DNA from: Posidonia oceanica
Lineage: Eukaryota; Streptophyta; Magnoliopsida; Alismatales; Posidoniaceae
Reading direction: 5' to 3'
Length of the DNA stretch: 64,000 nt
Assembly: GCA_037176725.1 (NCBI GenBank)
Contig: JAZBRS010000026.1
Location: 148,315,501-148,379,500, forward strand
Positions 11,671 to 22,757 of the stretch are shown here, piece by piece. A program made the position numbers and the translations under genes. The first letter of the stretch is position 1, and every line of letters begins with the position of its first letter. Under the pieces are notes generated by a model, which had not been told where the DNA came from, made no database searches, and saw only the letters and a list, made by a program, of their open reading frames with translations.

Positions 11671-12290
11671 TGCGGTCAATAGGTCCGAAACTTATCGCCC
11701 AACCTTTGCGGTCGATGGGTCCGAAACCTATCCTTTCTAGTCGATAAGTCCAAAACTTATCATCCAACCTTTGCGGTCGATGGGTCCGAAACCTATCCTT
11801 TTCGGTCGATAAGTCCGAAACTTATCATCCAACGTTTGCGGTCGATGGGTCTGAAACCTATCCTTTCCGGTCGATAAGTCCGAAACTTATCATCCAGCCT
11901 TTGCGGTCGATGGGTCTGAAACCTATCCTTTCCGGTCGGTAAGTCCGAAACTTATCATCCAACCTTTACGGTCGATGGGTCCGAAACCTATCCTTTCCGG
12001 TTGATAAGTCCGAAACTTATCGCCCACCCTTTGCGGTCGATGGGTCCGAAACCTATCATTTATCGCATCATGCCACCTTTGCGGCTGATAAGTCCGAAAC
12101 TTATCCGATCCTGGTTGATAAGCCTGAAAGCCTATCATACCAATCTATCCCTTCCGGTTGATAGGACCGTAAACTATCGCTTCCGGCCGATAAGTCCGAA
12201 GCTTATCCGGTCTTTTGGTTGATAAGACTGCAAACTTACCACACCAATCTTTCCTTGCGATCGATGGGTCCGAAACCTATCATCTGCCGT
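11671..12290 (+). repeat. 65-bp tandem array of paired hairpin units in Element A 3' UTR
   Basis: The GCGGTCGATGGGT start of the unit recurs at 11708, 11773, 11838, 11903, 11968 and 12033, an exact 65-bp period, followed by degenerate copies to 12290. Each unit holds two hairpins: GATGGGT-CCGAA-ACCTATC and GATAAGT-CCGAA-ACTTATC. Both form 7-bp stems (one G-T pair in the first) around the same 5-nt loop. The difference at stem position 5 is compensatory (A-T against G-C). Element B has related units at 30311-31232. Confidence 0.9.
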
Positions 12291-12529
12291 GCGTCCTCTT
12301 TTCTTGCTTGCTTTCTCAGCAGAAAAGATGCCCCCCTTTTTTCCTTTCGCGCAGGATTTTGCTCTTCTATTCCGCACCGCTATAGTCTTCTGCTTGCTTC
12401 CTTGGGCGAGGACAAGCTGCCCTTCCTTCTCTAGGCTAGCAGCCCAAACTGCTCAGATGACACTCGTCACCCTATCTGGCGTCCTTTTATTTTGGCTGAT
12501 AACCCTAACTATCCGGTGAGGAGTCCGTC

Positions 12530-12870
12530 AACTCATCATTCATTGCACCAGCACTCATCGGCACGGCCTCATCCCTTACCATATCTGCATCATGCATTGT
12601 TGCATATTGGTTCAACATCAACTTTAACATCAACGGCATACCATTATGCAGCAGCATGGCATTCCCTCATACATAATATCAGTATGCATGATTGCATATT
12701 GGTTCAATATCAACATTAACAACAGCAGCATATCCGCATTGCATCAGCATTGCATCGTCATCACATTGCATTACATCAGTATTCACATCTGCACTAACAT
12801 TCGCATTAGCATCTGCATTAGCATGCATTGCACTGCATCTGCATTCGCATCTCCATTTGCATTCGCATTT
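12530..12870. repeat. CAT/GCATT-rich simple-sequence stretch
   Basis: Irregular repetition of CATTGCATC- and CATCTGCATT-like words gives low complexity without a fixed period. A counterpart on the opposite strand lies in Element B at about 29890-30110, so it belongs to the 3' UTR shared by the two elements. Confidence 0.7.
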
Positions 12871-12998
12871 TGGCAACGGGTCATGACTTCTGGTGCATCT
12901 GTCGGGATAATGCCCACACCTACATACTTCGCGCCAGCTGGTTCGAGTGGGGTGTCTTGTCAACCCTGAGCAGCGGCCTCGCTTCCCTTGACCTCGCT

Positions 12999-13012
12999 CA
13001 GGGAGGGGCATT
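12999..13012 (+). promoter_or_regulatory. Polypurine tract of Element A
   Basis: CAGGGAGGGGCATT directly precedes the 3' LTR start TGTAGACACCCC. This is the position and composition expected for the plus-strand DNA primer. Element B has the near-identical tract next to its 3' LTR. Confidence 0.85.
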
Positions 13013-16000
13013 TGTAGACACCCCATTTTAGCCAAGGGGTCTCAACCAACTAGGAGCACTCTGGAAGCACTCTGGAACTGATTCTGAAGTCTGGTAGCTC
13101 ACCATCCTTCAACCCTAAATCTTCTCCCATTCCAAAACCATTATCATTTCCTAAAACCAAACCTTCAAACCAAACCCAAACCCTCCTTAAACCCTACCAA
13201 AGAACCCCCAAATATTCAAACCCAAACCACTCCCAAAACCCTAGGAAACTTAGGTAAAACTACCCTCTTTCTACACCTCAAAACCCTTCCAAAACCTTCC
13301 CAAATCTAAACTCAAACCTTAGGTCCAACATTAGGGACCCTAGGCTACACACTCTCAAATTTCACCTCTTTCCTAAACCTTTAACCCCTTCATTTCACCA
13401 AATTATCCTTTTCTCTCTCCTCTCTCTCTCTCTCTCCTGATTATCCTCCTTCCTTTCACTCCCTTCTCCCTCTTCTTCTTGCCTGGCTATGGGCCCACCT
13501 TGAGCATCTATCTCTTCTGAATCTTATTTGTATTTTTATCTTACTTTTAGCATTTTCCTTCAACTCCTCTCTTTCTTCTCCTCTCTTTCATTTCTCCTCT
13601 TTCTACTTCCTTTTTCTTTTCCTTTCCTCTCTTCTACTAAATCCCTAAAAAATCCTTAAAAACCTTTAAAACTCTAAAACGAAAGAAAAACAAATCAAAA
13701 TCCTAAAAGAAATAATTTAAAAACATTAAACAAACAATTAAAAACAAAAACCTAATCAAACCCAACTAAAACCAAAAACCAAGAATGCAATCTAAAATAT
13801 GCAAAACAAACAAAAAGAAAATGTTGCAAAATCAAGGAAAAAACCAAAATGTGATCAAAACAAGAAAAATTAAAAACCCTACTAAAAACAATCAAAAAAT
13901 AATTCCTAAAAAGAAAAGAAACAATTAAAAATGCTAAGGCAAGTAATTAAGAAAGAAAAACTTAACTTAACAATCCTAAAAGGAAACAATTTGAAAACTT
14001 AATTAAAAAGGAAAACAAACAATCAAAAATCTAAAAACACTTGATTAAAAAACCTAACAAGAAAAAACTCAACAAAAAATATATTAAAAATGAACTTAAC
14101 AAGCAAAAATCAAAATCGAATCAAAAAGGAAACTTAAACAAAATCTTAAAAGATTAAAATCAAAAGCTAAAACTCACCTTAATTAATCTAAAACAATCCT
14201 TAAAAAACCCTAATCAAAATCCCAAATATTTAACAAGAAAAACATGATTAAAAAACAATTTAAAAAACTTAACTAAAAATTAAACAAAATCAAAAACAAT
14301 TTGAAGGGAAGAAAACCCTAATCAAAACTAAAACTCTTTAATCCTAACTAACTAATCAAAAAAAATCATTAAAAACTTAATCAAAGTCCTAACTTAAAAC
14401 ACAACTATCCTAAAAAACTTTTCCCATCCTTTTCTATTTTATTTTTATTTTTATTTTTATTTATTCTATTCTCTTCTTATTTCCCTTTTACCTTTCCCTT
14501 TCTTCTTTTCTTCCTTTCTTTCTTTTTTTTCTTTCATTTCCTATTGAGCTCGGTCCGGCCCATTCCACCCCATTCTCATTTCCTCCTTCTTCTTCCTTTT
14601 TTCACTCCTTCTCTCCCGCCCAATCCCCCTCTGAAAACCAAAAAACCAACACCCGAATGCCAGCAGCCTTCTCTGCCTCCATCTCTTCTACAAAACCGGA
14701 CCCAAGCTCAACCATTCCAAAGCCAAACCCAGCTCACCCAATCCCAACCTCTTCTACAAAACCAAACCCCCATTCAAGCACCTAAATCTACTGCAAAACC
14801 AACACCCAAACCTCACCTGAAAAAAACCAAACAGCAGCTGCCAAACCCAATCTTCCGAACCCAGATCAGGCCACCTTCCTACCCTCTGCAAAACCAACAT
14901 CTCCAGCACCCCCAGAACCGGCTTCACCCTCTGCAAAACCAACCTTACCAGCAAAACCAAAAAACGAACCCATTCCCTCCCAAACCAAAATCTCCTCTCC
15001 CTCAGACCAAACCCAGACCACCTTCTCGAACCCAAGCTACCCCTCTAGACCGGATCAAAGCCCCAACAGCCCCTCCAGCTCATTTCAAACCAAACCCAGC
15101 TCACCACTCATCACAGTCCACCCCCCATTAACTCCCTCCTGACGCCCCTGCGACTTCTGTGGCTAGCCTCGAACCTAGCCCCCCTCCCAAAGGTCACGGC
15201 CATCACCATAGCCTGCGTCACCACCATCCGGCTTCACCTCTCACCCGTTGTGACTGCCACAACCCAGAGCTTGCCAGATTCTTTGGTTTGAGCAACGACT
15301 TCGTTGCTCAAGCCCCTGCCAGCCTTCCAGACCTCGAGCCACTCCCCACCTAACGCCCGATAGCCCCCAATTGCCCTCACATCCCCTCTGTGGCCTGACA
15401 TTCACTTGGACCCAAAAACGACCCAAACAAAACCAATGCAATTCTTCCCAATCCAGGCCGCCACACTCCATTCCAAGCATCCAGAGAGCATCCTGTGAGT
15501 TCACTCGAGCGAACCCAATCCTCCCCACTGCTTCCAGAGCTCCGGAACACCCAGACGGTCCCCAGCACCCTTTGGTTCCAGTGTTGGAATCACCTCCGGA
15601 CCCGGCGCAGTGCAACCGCTTTCTCTCCGTCCAGAAAGCTCCGCCTTGCTCCCACGATCGCGCCGGACCCATCGCCGAGCTCCACGGCCGCTTTGACAGC
15701 TCTCCCCAATTTAGTCTCAGAGCGCCGATCATCCTTGCATCGACAGCTCGCTCTAGACTACACCACAGGTAGATTTCTACCTCCGGGGGTTCACCTGAAC
15801 CCCCTCTTGCTTCCAAGCTTGTCAATTTTACTTTTCGTTGCCTATGCCCCTCTCCAGAAGTCACCGGACTTCTCATCTTCTCTGGCAGCCTCGCCGGACT
15901 TTGCAGAACGCCGCCACGTCTGCAACAGCATGTTACTATAGCTTAGTTTTGTTATTTTTTTTGTTTTATTTACATTAGCATAAAGTACGTTAGCTTTTAT

Positions 16001-19000
16001 TATTTGTATGCCAGTCCTCCATTTAATCATTTTACTGTGTATGTGTATAGTTTGTTATTTATTTCAGTATTGGAAATCATGTTAATATTATTGTTTGGAC
16101 CATAAGTTTTCTTTTTCTTGCACTTAGGTCCACTGCCATGTTAAAAACCATGCTTTTATTTGGGCATTTTGCAGCCTAATTCCTGTGCTATCTATATCTG
16201 CAACTTAGTCCTTTTTTTTATTTTTTCATTTAATCCCTAAGCTAACTGCATGCAACATTAATAAAAAATACCCTTTCTTTGTTTATTTACTTTCTGGTCC
16301 TCACCATGCTGTGGTTTTCTGGCTATTTGCATCCAACCCCTTGCATTTACTCACTCTTGCATTTAGGTCCTCCACAGTTTATTTTCATTTGATTTTTCCC
16401 TTTTTATCATACTACATTGCATGAAATCACCTTAGGTTTAGATTATTGCATCTTGGTCCACACAGCATGCATCCTTATTCCCTTTTTTTGCTTTAAAAAT
16501 TGTAAAAGAGCCCCTGATCTTAGTTTATTTGCTTTTGGGTCCCTCTAAGCTTTGAATATGTGTGTTTCCTTTTTGCAAAAAAGCCCTCCTGTTTTGTTTT
16601 ATTGCACAGAGGTCCTCCCATTGTGTTTTACTTTCATGTGGTTTTCCCTTGGCCTTGCTTTCAAACCTAGAGCTTGTTTAGGTTGCTCCCAAGTTTTCAA
16701 ACACCACTGTGACTGTACGTGCTTATTTTCTTCCTGGATTTGTTATTTGGCCCTGTTTTCTTGGAATTTGCACATAGGTCCCTAGGACCACCTTTTATGG
16801 TTTTTTTTAATGTTTCTTGGCTTTGTTTCTTCTGTCCGAACTTTTCCAAGGTTGCAGGAGACTCCCCTGTGGGTTCTCTTTTGGGATTTGTGCCCGTTTA
16901 CTGGTTTTTTACGTTTAGGTCCCTAGGTTTTCTGAAAATCGCACTTAGACCCCTTTTCTTGCATTTTTGCACACACCTGCCCTAATTAACCTTGCATTTA
17001 GTCCATGCATCCCTGCATTAGCACCCTTGCACACATTTGCACTCTTTTGCACGCATTTAGGGTTAATTTGCACATAAACCCCTGCACTCTTCCTATTTGC
17101 ACATAGGTCCTCCCCCTTTGCATTTTTTGCATACATTACACCCCTTTTTTACTGCACTCAGTCTCCTAGGACACTCTTGAGCACACTTAGCTCCCATTTA
17201 CATGGGAGGACCTGTTTTGCACACTCCTAGGACCTCTTTTACACTTAGATCCATTTTTCTCCCCTGTTCTGGCCCCTCTGCCTTGAAGCTGGGATATCTT
17301 CCGATCCAACCGTCTGATGTTCGCAACCAAGTTACCTGAACGACCATGGTGGAGCGCTCTTCAGCATGGACCAAGCACTTCTCAGATCAGGCCTCAGATC
17401 TCCAAAGTAAGTCCTTCTGAACCCTTGCACAGCATTCATTTGCACACCATTTGCATTTCATGCATTGTTTTCGCATCTCGTTTTCCGTGCATGTAGATTA
17501 GGGCCTCCCCCTTCGTCTATCAACTCTGTCTCCCCTCATCGCGTACTCACAAGTGTTTTGGGTTAAGTTTTCCCTCGGATTCGCTACTGATTGCGGTCTT
17601 CTTCCCCCTTTTCCCCGATTCGATTGCACAGCGAGCTTTGGGCAGCGTGCGAGACACATCGTGGGACGGTTTAGTGGGAAACGATCACAGAATAGTGGCG
17701 ATCCCTCCACTTGCTTCCTCTCCCCTTTGTAGGTCTTCACACCTGCATTGTGTGGTTCTTTCGGTGTCTTGTTCTTACACTCGCACCGCTTATCTCTCCT
17801 TTGCATTTGGGCTGGCAGCCCTAACTGCTCGGTTGACGCCCGTCATGTCGTCTAATCTTCCCCTTTGCTTGTCATTCCCCTACATTGCGTGGCCTTTTTT
17901 CGGGGTTTTGCTTTTACTTTTGCATCGCTTGTTTTCTCGCCCGGATTTGCTTTCGCCTTTGCTTGTTATACCCTTGCATTGCGTGGCTTTTCCAATGTTT
18001 TGCTTTTACGTTTGCACTGCTTGTTTTCCACCCGGATTTGCTTTCGTCTTTGCTTGTCGTACCTCTGCATTGCGTGGCTTTTCCGATGTTTGTTTCCCTT
18101 GCCTCCTGCACCGTTTTGCACGCCTGTATTGTTTCTTGTATCGTTTTGCACGCGTGCTTTGTTTCTCGCGCCGTTTTGCACACATGCTCTGTTTTGGCAC
18201 CGCTTCGCATGCCCACTTTGTTTTCTTGAACCGTTTTGCGTGCTTGCTCTATTTTGGTACTGCTCCGCATGCCTGCATTGTTTTCTTGCACCGTTTCACG
18301 CGCCGCTTTGTTTTCTCGCACTGCTTTGCATGCTCACTCTTGTTTTGGCACTGTTTTGCATGCCCACTTTGCTTTCTTGCATCGTTTTGCGTGTCGCTCC
18401 GTCTTTTGCACCGTTTTGCGTGCCGATCTTGTTTTCTTGCACCGTTTCGCGGGCCGCTTCTGTTCCCGCGTCGTTTTGCGTATTTTACGCCGTTTTCTCT
18501 TGCATGTCACCTGCATTGCATGGTTTTACCACTGTTTTGTTTTATCGCCTGCATTTGCATATAGGGCAGTGATGCTTACCTCCTGGAGTTCTCACGAACT
18601 AGGGTTTCGCCCGGTTCGGAACACAGACAGCGCTGTTGAGCACTTAGATTGCACGTTTAATTTCTTGCATCACATTCCAACACTTAGAGCACACCCTTGA
18701 GCATCCACTTAGGCATTCACTGCATTTAGGCATTCAAAGCATGCATTTCCCTTCCTAAGCGTGCGTAAGCCTAAAAAGACCGCTTCTCAGGCGTGTTGGG
18801 GGTGCCTAACACCTTCCCCGCGCGTAACAGGAGTCCTTACCCTTTCTCTGGCCCGCAATGATCCTTTTGCCCTCGTCCTTGGTACGAGACACCCTCTTTG
18901 CATAGCATTTGTATTGAACTGCATCTTCTTGTGTGGTTTTGCATGTTCTTCATGCATATCCCCGGTTTTCCTCGTCTCCTGATTGAATAGACTAGGTGGC

Positions 19001-19113
19001 GACTCCCTTTTTTTTTCCTTTATCTTTCCCTCCTCCGCGTTGCTCCATCCATGAAAACCTCTCTCTTTCGGGCCCTCTCCGGTCCGAGCCTTGATGAGAA
19101 AGGCACATTCACA
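13013..19113 (+). mobile_element. 3' LTR of Element A, 6101 bp
   Basis: It starts TGTAGACACCCC after the polypurine tract and ends TTCACA. It is the reverse complement counterpart of the solo LTR at 1317-7902, which confirms both ends. Internal order: a unique 5' segment, (CT)n microsatellite near 13410-13440, an A-rich block of about 0.8 kb (13660-14400), a C-rich segment (14540-15900), a segment of recurring TTTAGGTCC words (about 16060-17250), a 30/60-bp tandem array (18110-18490) and a conserved 3' end. Open frames inside (for example 14544-15131, Pro/Gln-rich) look compositional. Confidence 0.92.
18110..18490. repeat. 30-bp-unit tandem array in 3' LTR of Element A
   Basis: Units built on TTTTGCACCGTTTTGCGTGC-like words are the reverse complement of the array in the solo LTR, with fewer copies and more divergence. 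Open frames over it (17638-18564, 17865-18572) come from the unit length. Confidence 0.8.
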
Positions 19114-20705
19114 CTATGCCATGCCTATCTGCTTGTCCCATGCTTGCTTGAATTATCTGTGCATGCTCAAATATCAGTCTGTCATCTGCCTGAGTTGGAC
19201 GCCAAGGTGAGCCGCGTCCAACGTTGGACGCTGGTTCACCTAGCGTCCAACACCCCTGTTAGCTGTAGCTTGCTGCCATGCCTACACCTTGCTTATTTCT
19301 TGATATTTGCTTATGATCCATGCTTTCTTAGATGTGCCTGGCCCCTATGGCAACCATGCTTAGGTTTGCTAGGTCTTCTCAAGTTGCATGCCTTTTTTTT
19401 GCAAGTTCATCTCTTTATTTCCAGGCTTGCCCTCTTTCTATCTTGCTTTTCTTGGATTAAATGCTTGCTGTGGATGTTTATCTTGCTCTAGTATGCCTTA
19501 GTATATTTGCATGCATATAGGTGGGGTTAGAGCTGAGCTCCCTCATTAGTACAGGTAGGTCTGCATGCTTTGGTCGTTGGACACCAGAGCCTTCAGCATC
19601 CAACGTTGGACGCTGCTAGCTCTAGCGTCTAACATCCTGGCTCTTCATTTTGCTGTTTAAAGCTAGCATGATATTCTGATTTGTTTTGCTTACATGCCTC
19701 CTGTGTTTCCATGCATGTTTAGCTTCCTTTGCAACTGTTCTTCAGCTTACATTAGTTTATTTGCTATTTTATGCATGTTTTCTTGTATTGTGCCTCCCAG
19801 GGCGTTGTACGCTGCTGGTTCAGGCGTCCAACATTGAACGCCGGCCCAGCTCGTGTCCAACGTTCTGGTTGTGTCTAAGGCCTGGCACATGCTACAGGTA
19901 AGGTTTTTTTCTGGTTTCTTATGCTTCCCTTGTTTGCATGTTTGTCCTATGCTCATATCCAGTAGTCCAAATGCCTGCTCCCACTTTTTTTTTTCTTTTA
20001 TTTTGCTTTTGTATACTTCCTCTTCTCTCTGTCTTCTGGCCTGTGTTAGACACATGTCCCTCTGGCGTCTAACGTTGGACGCCATGCCTACCGGCGTCCA
20101 ACATCCTGTTTGCTTTGATCCATGATCCTGGCTTGTCCCTTGCTCTGATTCCTCTTCTAATCCCCTGTTAAGTTAGTCCTGCATCTCATGCACCTATTAT
20201 ACTGCATTTCTACATCCGCATCGCACCCATACAGCCTACATGCATTCATTTTTCTCAAAAAACATGGCTTGGTTGTTGGACGTCCAGATCTTAGCGTCCA
20301 ACATTGGACGCTGTCAATCTGAGCGTCCAACACCCTTTGCCCTTTTTTCTTTTTTTTTTTAAAAAAAATCACTTTGATCTCGCTTCTGATTTCTGGGCCT
20401 TGTGTTTTGATTTCCCAGCATGCTCTATCTGTTCTTGGATTTTTACATTGCATCAAATTCCAGTTTTCCAAGTTTGCATTGCATGTTTCCTGCATTTTGG
20501 CTTCTGCCCGTGTAGGACGTGAGCTATTCCAGCGTCGAACATTGGACACTGCTGCTAGTCGCGTCCAACACTTGCTGTAAGCTGCATCCCATTTTAATTG
20601 CCGAATCCGTTTCGATCACCGCCCCTTTGCATTTCGTTGGTCCCGGTACATGCCTACAACACCCATGCATGTGGTCGGGACCCTGTTTTGATTTTGCGCC
20701 TCGCC
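19114..20705. other. Unclassified segment holding the dyad modules
   Basis: This follows the 3' LTR of Element A and precedes truncated LTR D. No coding sequence is supported. It is T-rich, with many GCATG words, and its organising feature is the six dyad modules listed separately. It could be the flank into which A inserted, or the diverged U3 of LTR D; I cannot decide. Confidence 0.5.
19194..20569. repeat. Six 58-bp dyad-symmetric modules (GTTGGACGC/GCGTCCAAC), spaced about 235 bp
   Basis: Copies lie at 19194-19251, 19576-19633, 19804-19861, 20045-20102, 20275-20331 (57 bp) and 20512-20569. Start-to-start spacings are 382, 228, 241, 230 and 237 bp. Each has two halves, GTTGGACGC-N11-GCGTCCAAC in the best copies, so each half can fold as a hairpin and the halves also match each other's reverse complement. 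In at least four copies the inner loops of the two halves are complementary too (AGAGC with GCTCT in copy 2, GCTGG with CCAGC in copy 3, CAGAT with ATCTG in copy 5), although the loop sequence differs between copies. The sequence between modules is not obviously conserved. Confidence 0.85.
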
Positions 20706-22494
20706 CTGCACTTTTCCCTATTTGCACATAGGTCCTTTTCTTGTACTTTTACATGCATTGCACCCATGCATCATTACACCTAGTATCTTAGGACACTTTT
20801 GAGCACCTTTAGCTCCCATGCATATGGGAGGCCCTATTCTGCACATCCCTAGGACCTTTTTGCACTTAGATCCCTTCTCTTCCCCTGTTTCTTGAGCCTT
20901 CTGCCTTGAAGCCTGGATATCTTCCGATCGGACCGTCGGACCTTCGCAATCAAGCTACCCGGATCATCCTAGTGGAGCAAACTTCTCTGCTGACCAAGAT
21001 TATCTCAGATCAGGCCCCAGATCTCCAAGGTAAATCCTTCTGAACCATTGCATATCATTTGTTGTTTGCATGCACTATTTTCGCATCTCGTTTTCCGTGC
21101 ATGTAGATTAAAGCCTCCCTTCTTGCCTATCTACTCTACTTCCTCCTTTTCGCATCTTCTTAGCGTCTTTGGGTTAAGTTTTCCCTCAGATTCACTACTG
21201 ATTGCGGCCTTCTTCCCCCTTTTCCACGATCTGATTGCACTGCGAGCTTTGGACAGCATGCGAGATATATCATGGGACGGTTTAGTGGGAAACAGTCACA
21301 GAATAGTGGTGATCCCTCCACTTGCTTCCTTTCCCCCTTTGCAGGTCTCCACACCTACATTGTGAGGTTCTTCTGGTGTTTGTTCTTATACTCGCATCGC
21401 TTATCTCTCCTTTGCATTCAGGCTGGCAGCCCTAACTACCCGGTTGACGCCCGTCATGTCGTCTAATCTTCCCCTTTGCTTGTCATACCCCTGCATTGCG
21501 TGGCTTTTCCGATGTTTTGCTTTACGATTGCATTGCTTGTTTCTCGCCCGGATTTACTTTCCCCTTTGCTTGTCATACCCCTGCATTGCGTGGCTTTTCC
21601 GATGTTTTGTTTCGCTTGTTTCTTGCACCGTTTTGCGTGCTGACTTTGTTTCTTGCACCGTTTTGCGTGCCAACTTTGTTTCTCGCTCCGTTTTGCATGC
21701 CGACTTTGTTTCTTGCACTGTTTTGCGTGCTAACCTTGTTTCTTACACCGTTTTGCGTGCTTGCTTTGTTTCTTACACCATTTTACGTGCTTGCTTTGTT
21801 TTTTGCACCATTTTTGCATGCCTGTTTTGTTTCTTGCACCGTTTTTGCATGCCGACTTCTGTTTCTCGCACCGTCTTGTGTGTTTGACGTTGTTTTCCCT
21901 TGCATGTCGTCCGCAGTGCCTGCTTTTTCCGTCGTTTTGTTTTATCGCCTGCATTTGCATATAAGGCAGTGATGCTTACTGCCTGGAGTTCTCACGAACC
22001 AGGGTTCATCCAGTTCGGAACACAGACAGCGCTACTGAGCACTTAGATTGTACGTTTAATTCCTTGCACGCATTTCATCACTTAGAGCACACTTATGAGC
22101 GTCTAATTAGGCACCCATGGCATTTAGGCATTCAAAGCATGCATTTCCCCTCAAAAGCGAGCGTAAGCCTAGAAAGACCGCTTCTCGGGCGTGTCGGGGG
22201 TGCCTAACACCTTCCCCGCACGTAACAGGAGTCCTTACCCTTTCTCTGGCCCGCAATGACCCTTTTGCCCTCGTCCTTGGCACGAGATATCCTCTTTGCA
22301 TTGAATTTCATCTTCTTGTGTGGTTTTGCATGTTTTTCATGCATTTCCCCGATTTTCCTCGTCTCTCGATTGAATAGACTAGGTGGCGACTCCCTTTTTC
22401 TTTATCTTTCCCTTCTTCGCGTCGCTCCATCCATGAAAACCTCTCCCATTCGGACCCCCCTCCGGTCCGAATCTGCAGGATCAGGCATTTCACA
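20706..22494 (+). mobile_element. Truncated LTR D (family A/B relative)
   Basis: From the CTATTTGCACATAGGTCC word onward it follows the 3' LTR of Element A from about 17090 to its end: the CTTAGATCC segment, GATATCTTCCGATC, the GTGGTTCT and GGTTAAGTTTTCCCTC segments, a short 30-bp array (21600-21880), GTTCTCACGAAC, the GGTGCCTAACACCTTCCCCG block and the terminal TTTCACA at 22494. The upstream 4 kb of a normal LTR is absent or replaced by unrelated sequence. No TSD could be confirmed. Confidence 0.8.
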
Positions 22495-22757
22495 CATGGC
22501 ATGTGCAAGTGTTGTGGACATGATGGTGAAAAAAAAAACATCCATCACATCAAAAGGCATATAGCATGGCATGTGCATGTGGTGACATAGCATATGTGTA
22601 AAAGCAAGCATTCACCACTCAAAAGGCATATAAGCATGTCATTGAGTAAGAATTAATCCATGCATAAGCATAAAGGCAAGCAAAAAACGCAAAATCTATG
22701 CAAGCCAAAAAAATCAATGCAAAAGCCAAAGTCTTACATCTCCAGCGGAGTCGCCAC
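22495..22757 (-). mobile_element. Leader fragment of element C (antisense)
   Basis: CATGGCATGTGCAAGTG and the following text match the Element B leader at 44984 onward in the same orientation (both antisense). It ends in a primer-binding site (22739-22756) and a one-base spacer before LTR C. The rest of element C's interior is gone. Confidence 0.75.
22739..22756 (-). promoter_or_regulatory. Primer-binding site of element C
   Basis: The minus strand reads TGGCGACTCCGCTGGAGA, one base after the LTR end (GGACA). It differs little from the Element B site TGGCGACTCTGCTGGGGA. Starting with TGG (complement of the tRNA CCA end) next to an LTR end is diagnostic. Tat/Ogre elements are reported to use tRNA-Arg; I could not verify the tRNA here. 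Confidence 0.8.

Larger units (their letters stand above)
1..19113 (+). mobile_element. Element A: Tat-like Ty3/gypsy retrotransposon, 5' part outside window, internally deleted
   Basis: Order on the + strand: end of the protease-side polyprotein and linker (2-1316), antisense solo LTR insertion (1317-7902), rest of linker (7908-8460), deletion in place of RT/RNase H/integrase, ORF3 (9826-11027), hairpin array (11671-12290), polypurine tract (12999-13012) and 3' LTR (13013-19113). The same order occurs in the complete Element B on the opposite strand, which defines what is missing here. The left end and its TSD are outside the window. The right TSD should be CTATG (19114-19118) but cannot be verified. 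The element is dead: pol is deleted and ORF3 is frameshifted. Confidence 0.85.

Noticed and set aside
11923..12434. Small ORFs with repeated RTYQP/RPISPKL-type peptides
   Set aside because: They are translations of the 65-bp hairpin array in arbitrary frames.
13100..13260. Telomere-like AAACCCT words
   Set aside because: The words are isolated and irregular within the C/A-rich strand of an LTR, not a tandem telomeric array.
15241..15876. 211-codon minus-strand ORF in the 3' LTR of Element A
   Set aside because: It is antisense to the LTR, has no recognisable domain, and its counterpart in the solo LTR (5085-5634) is split among frames. It is best explained by GC-rich composition.
17638..18564. 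308-codon ORF and overlapping 235-codon ORF rich in Cys, Phe and Leu
   Set aside because: Same array, in the 3' LTR of Element A. There is no start context and no domain.
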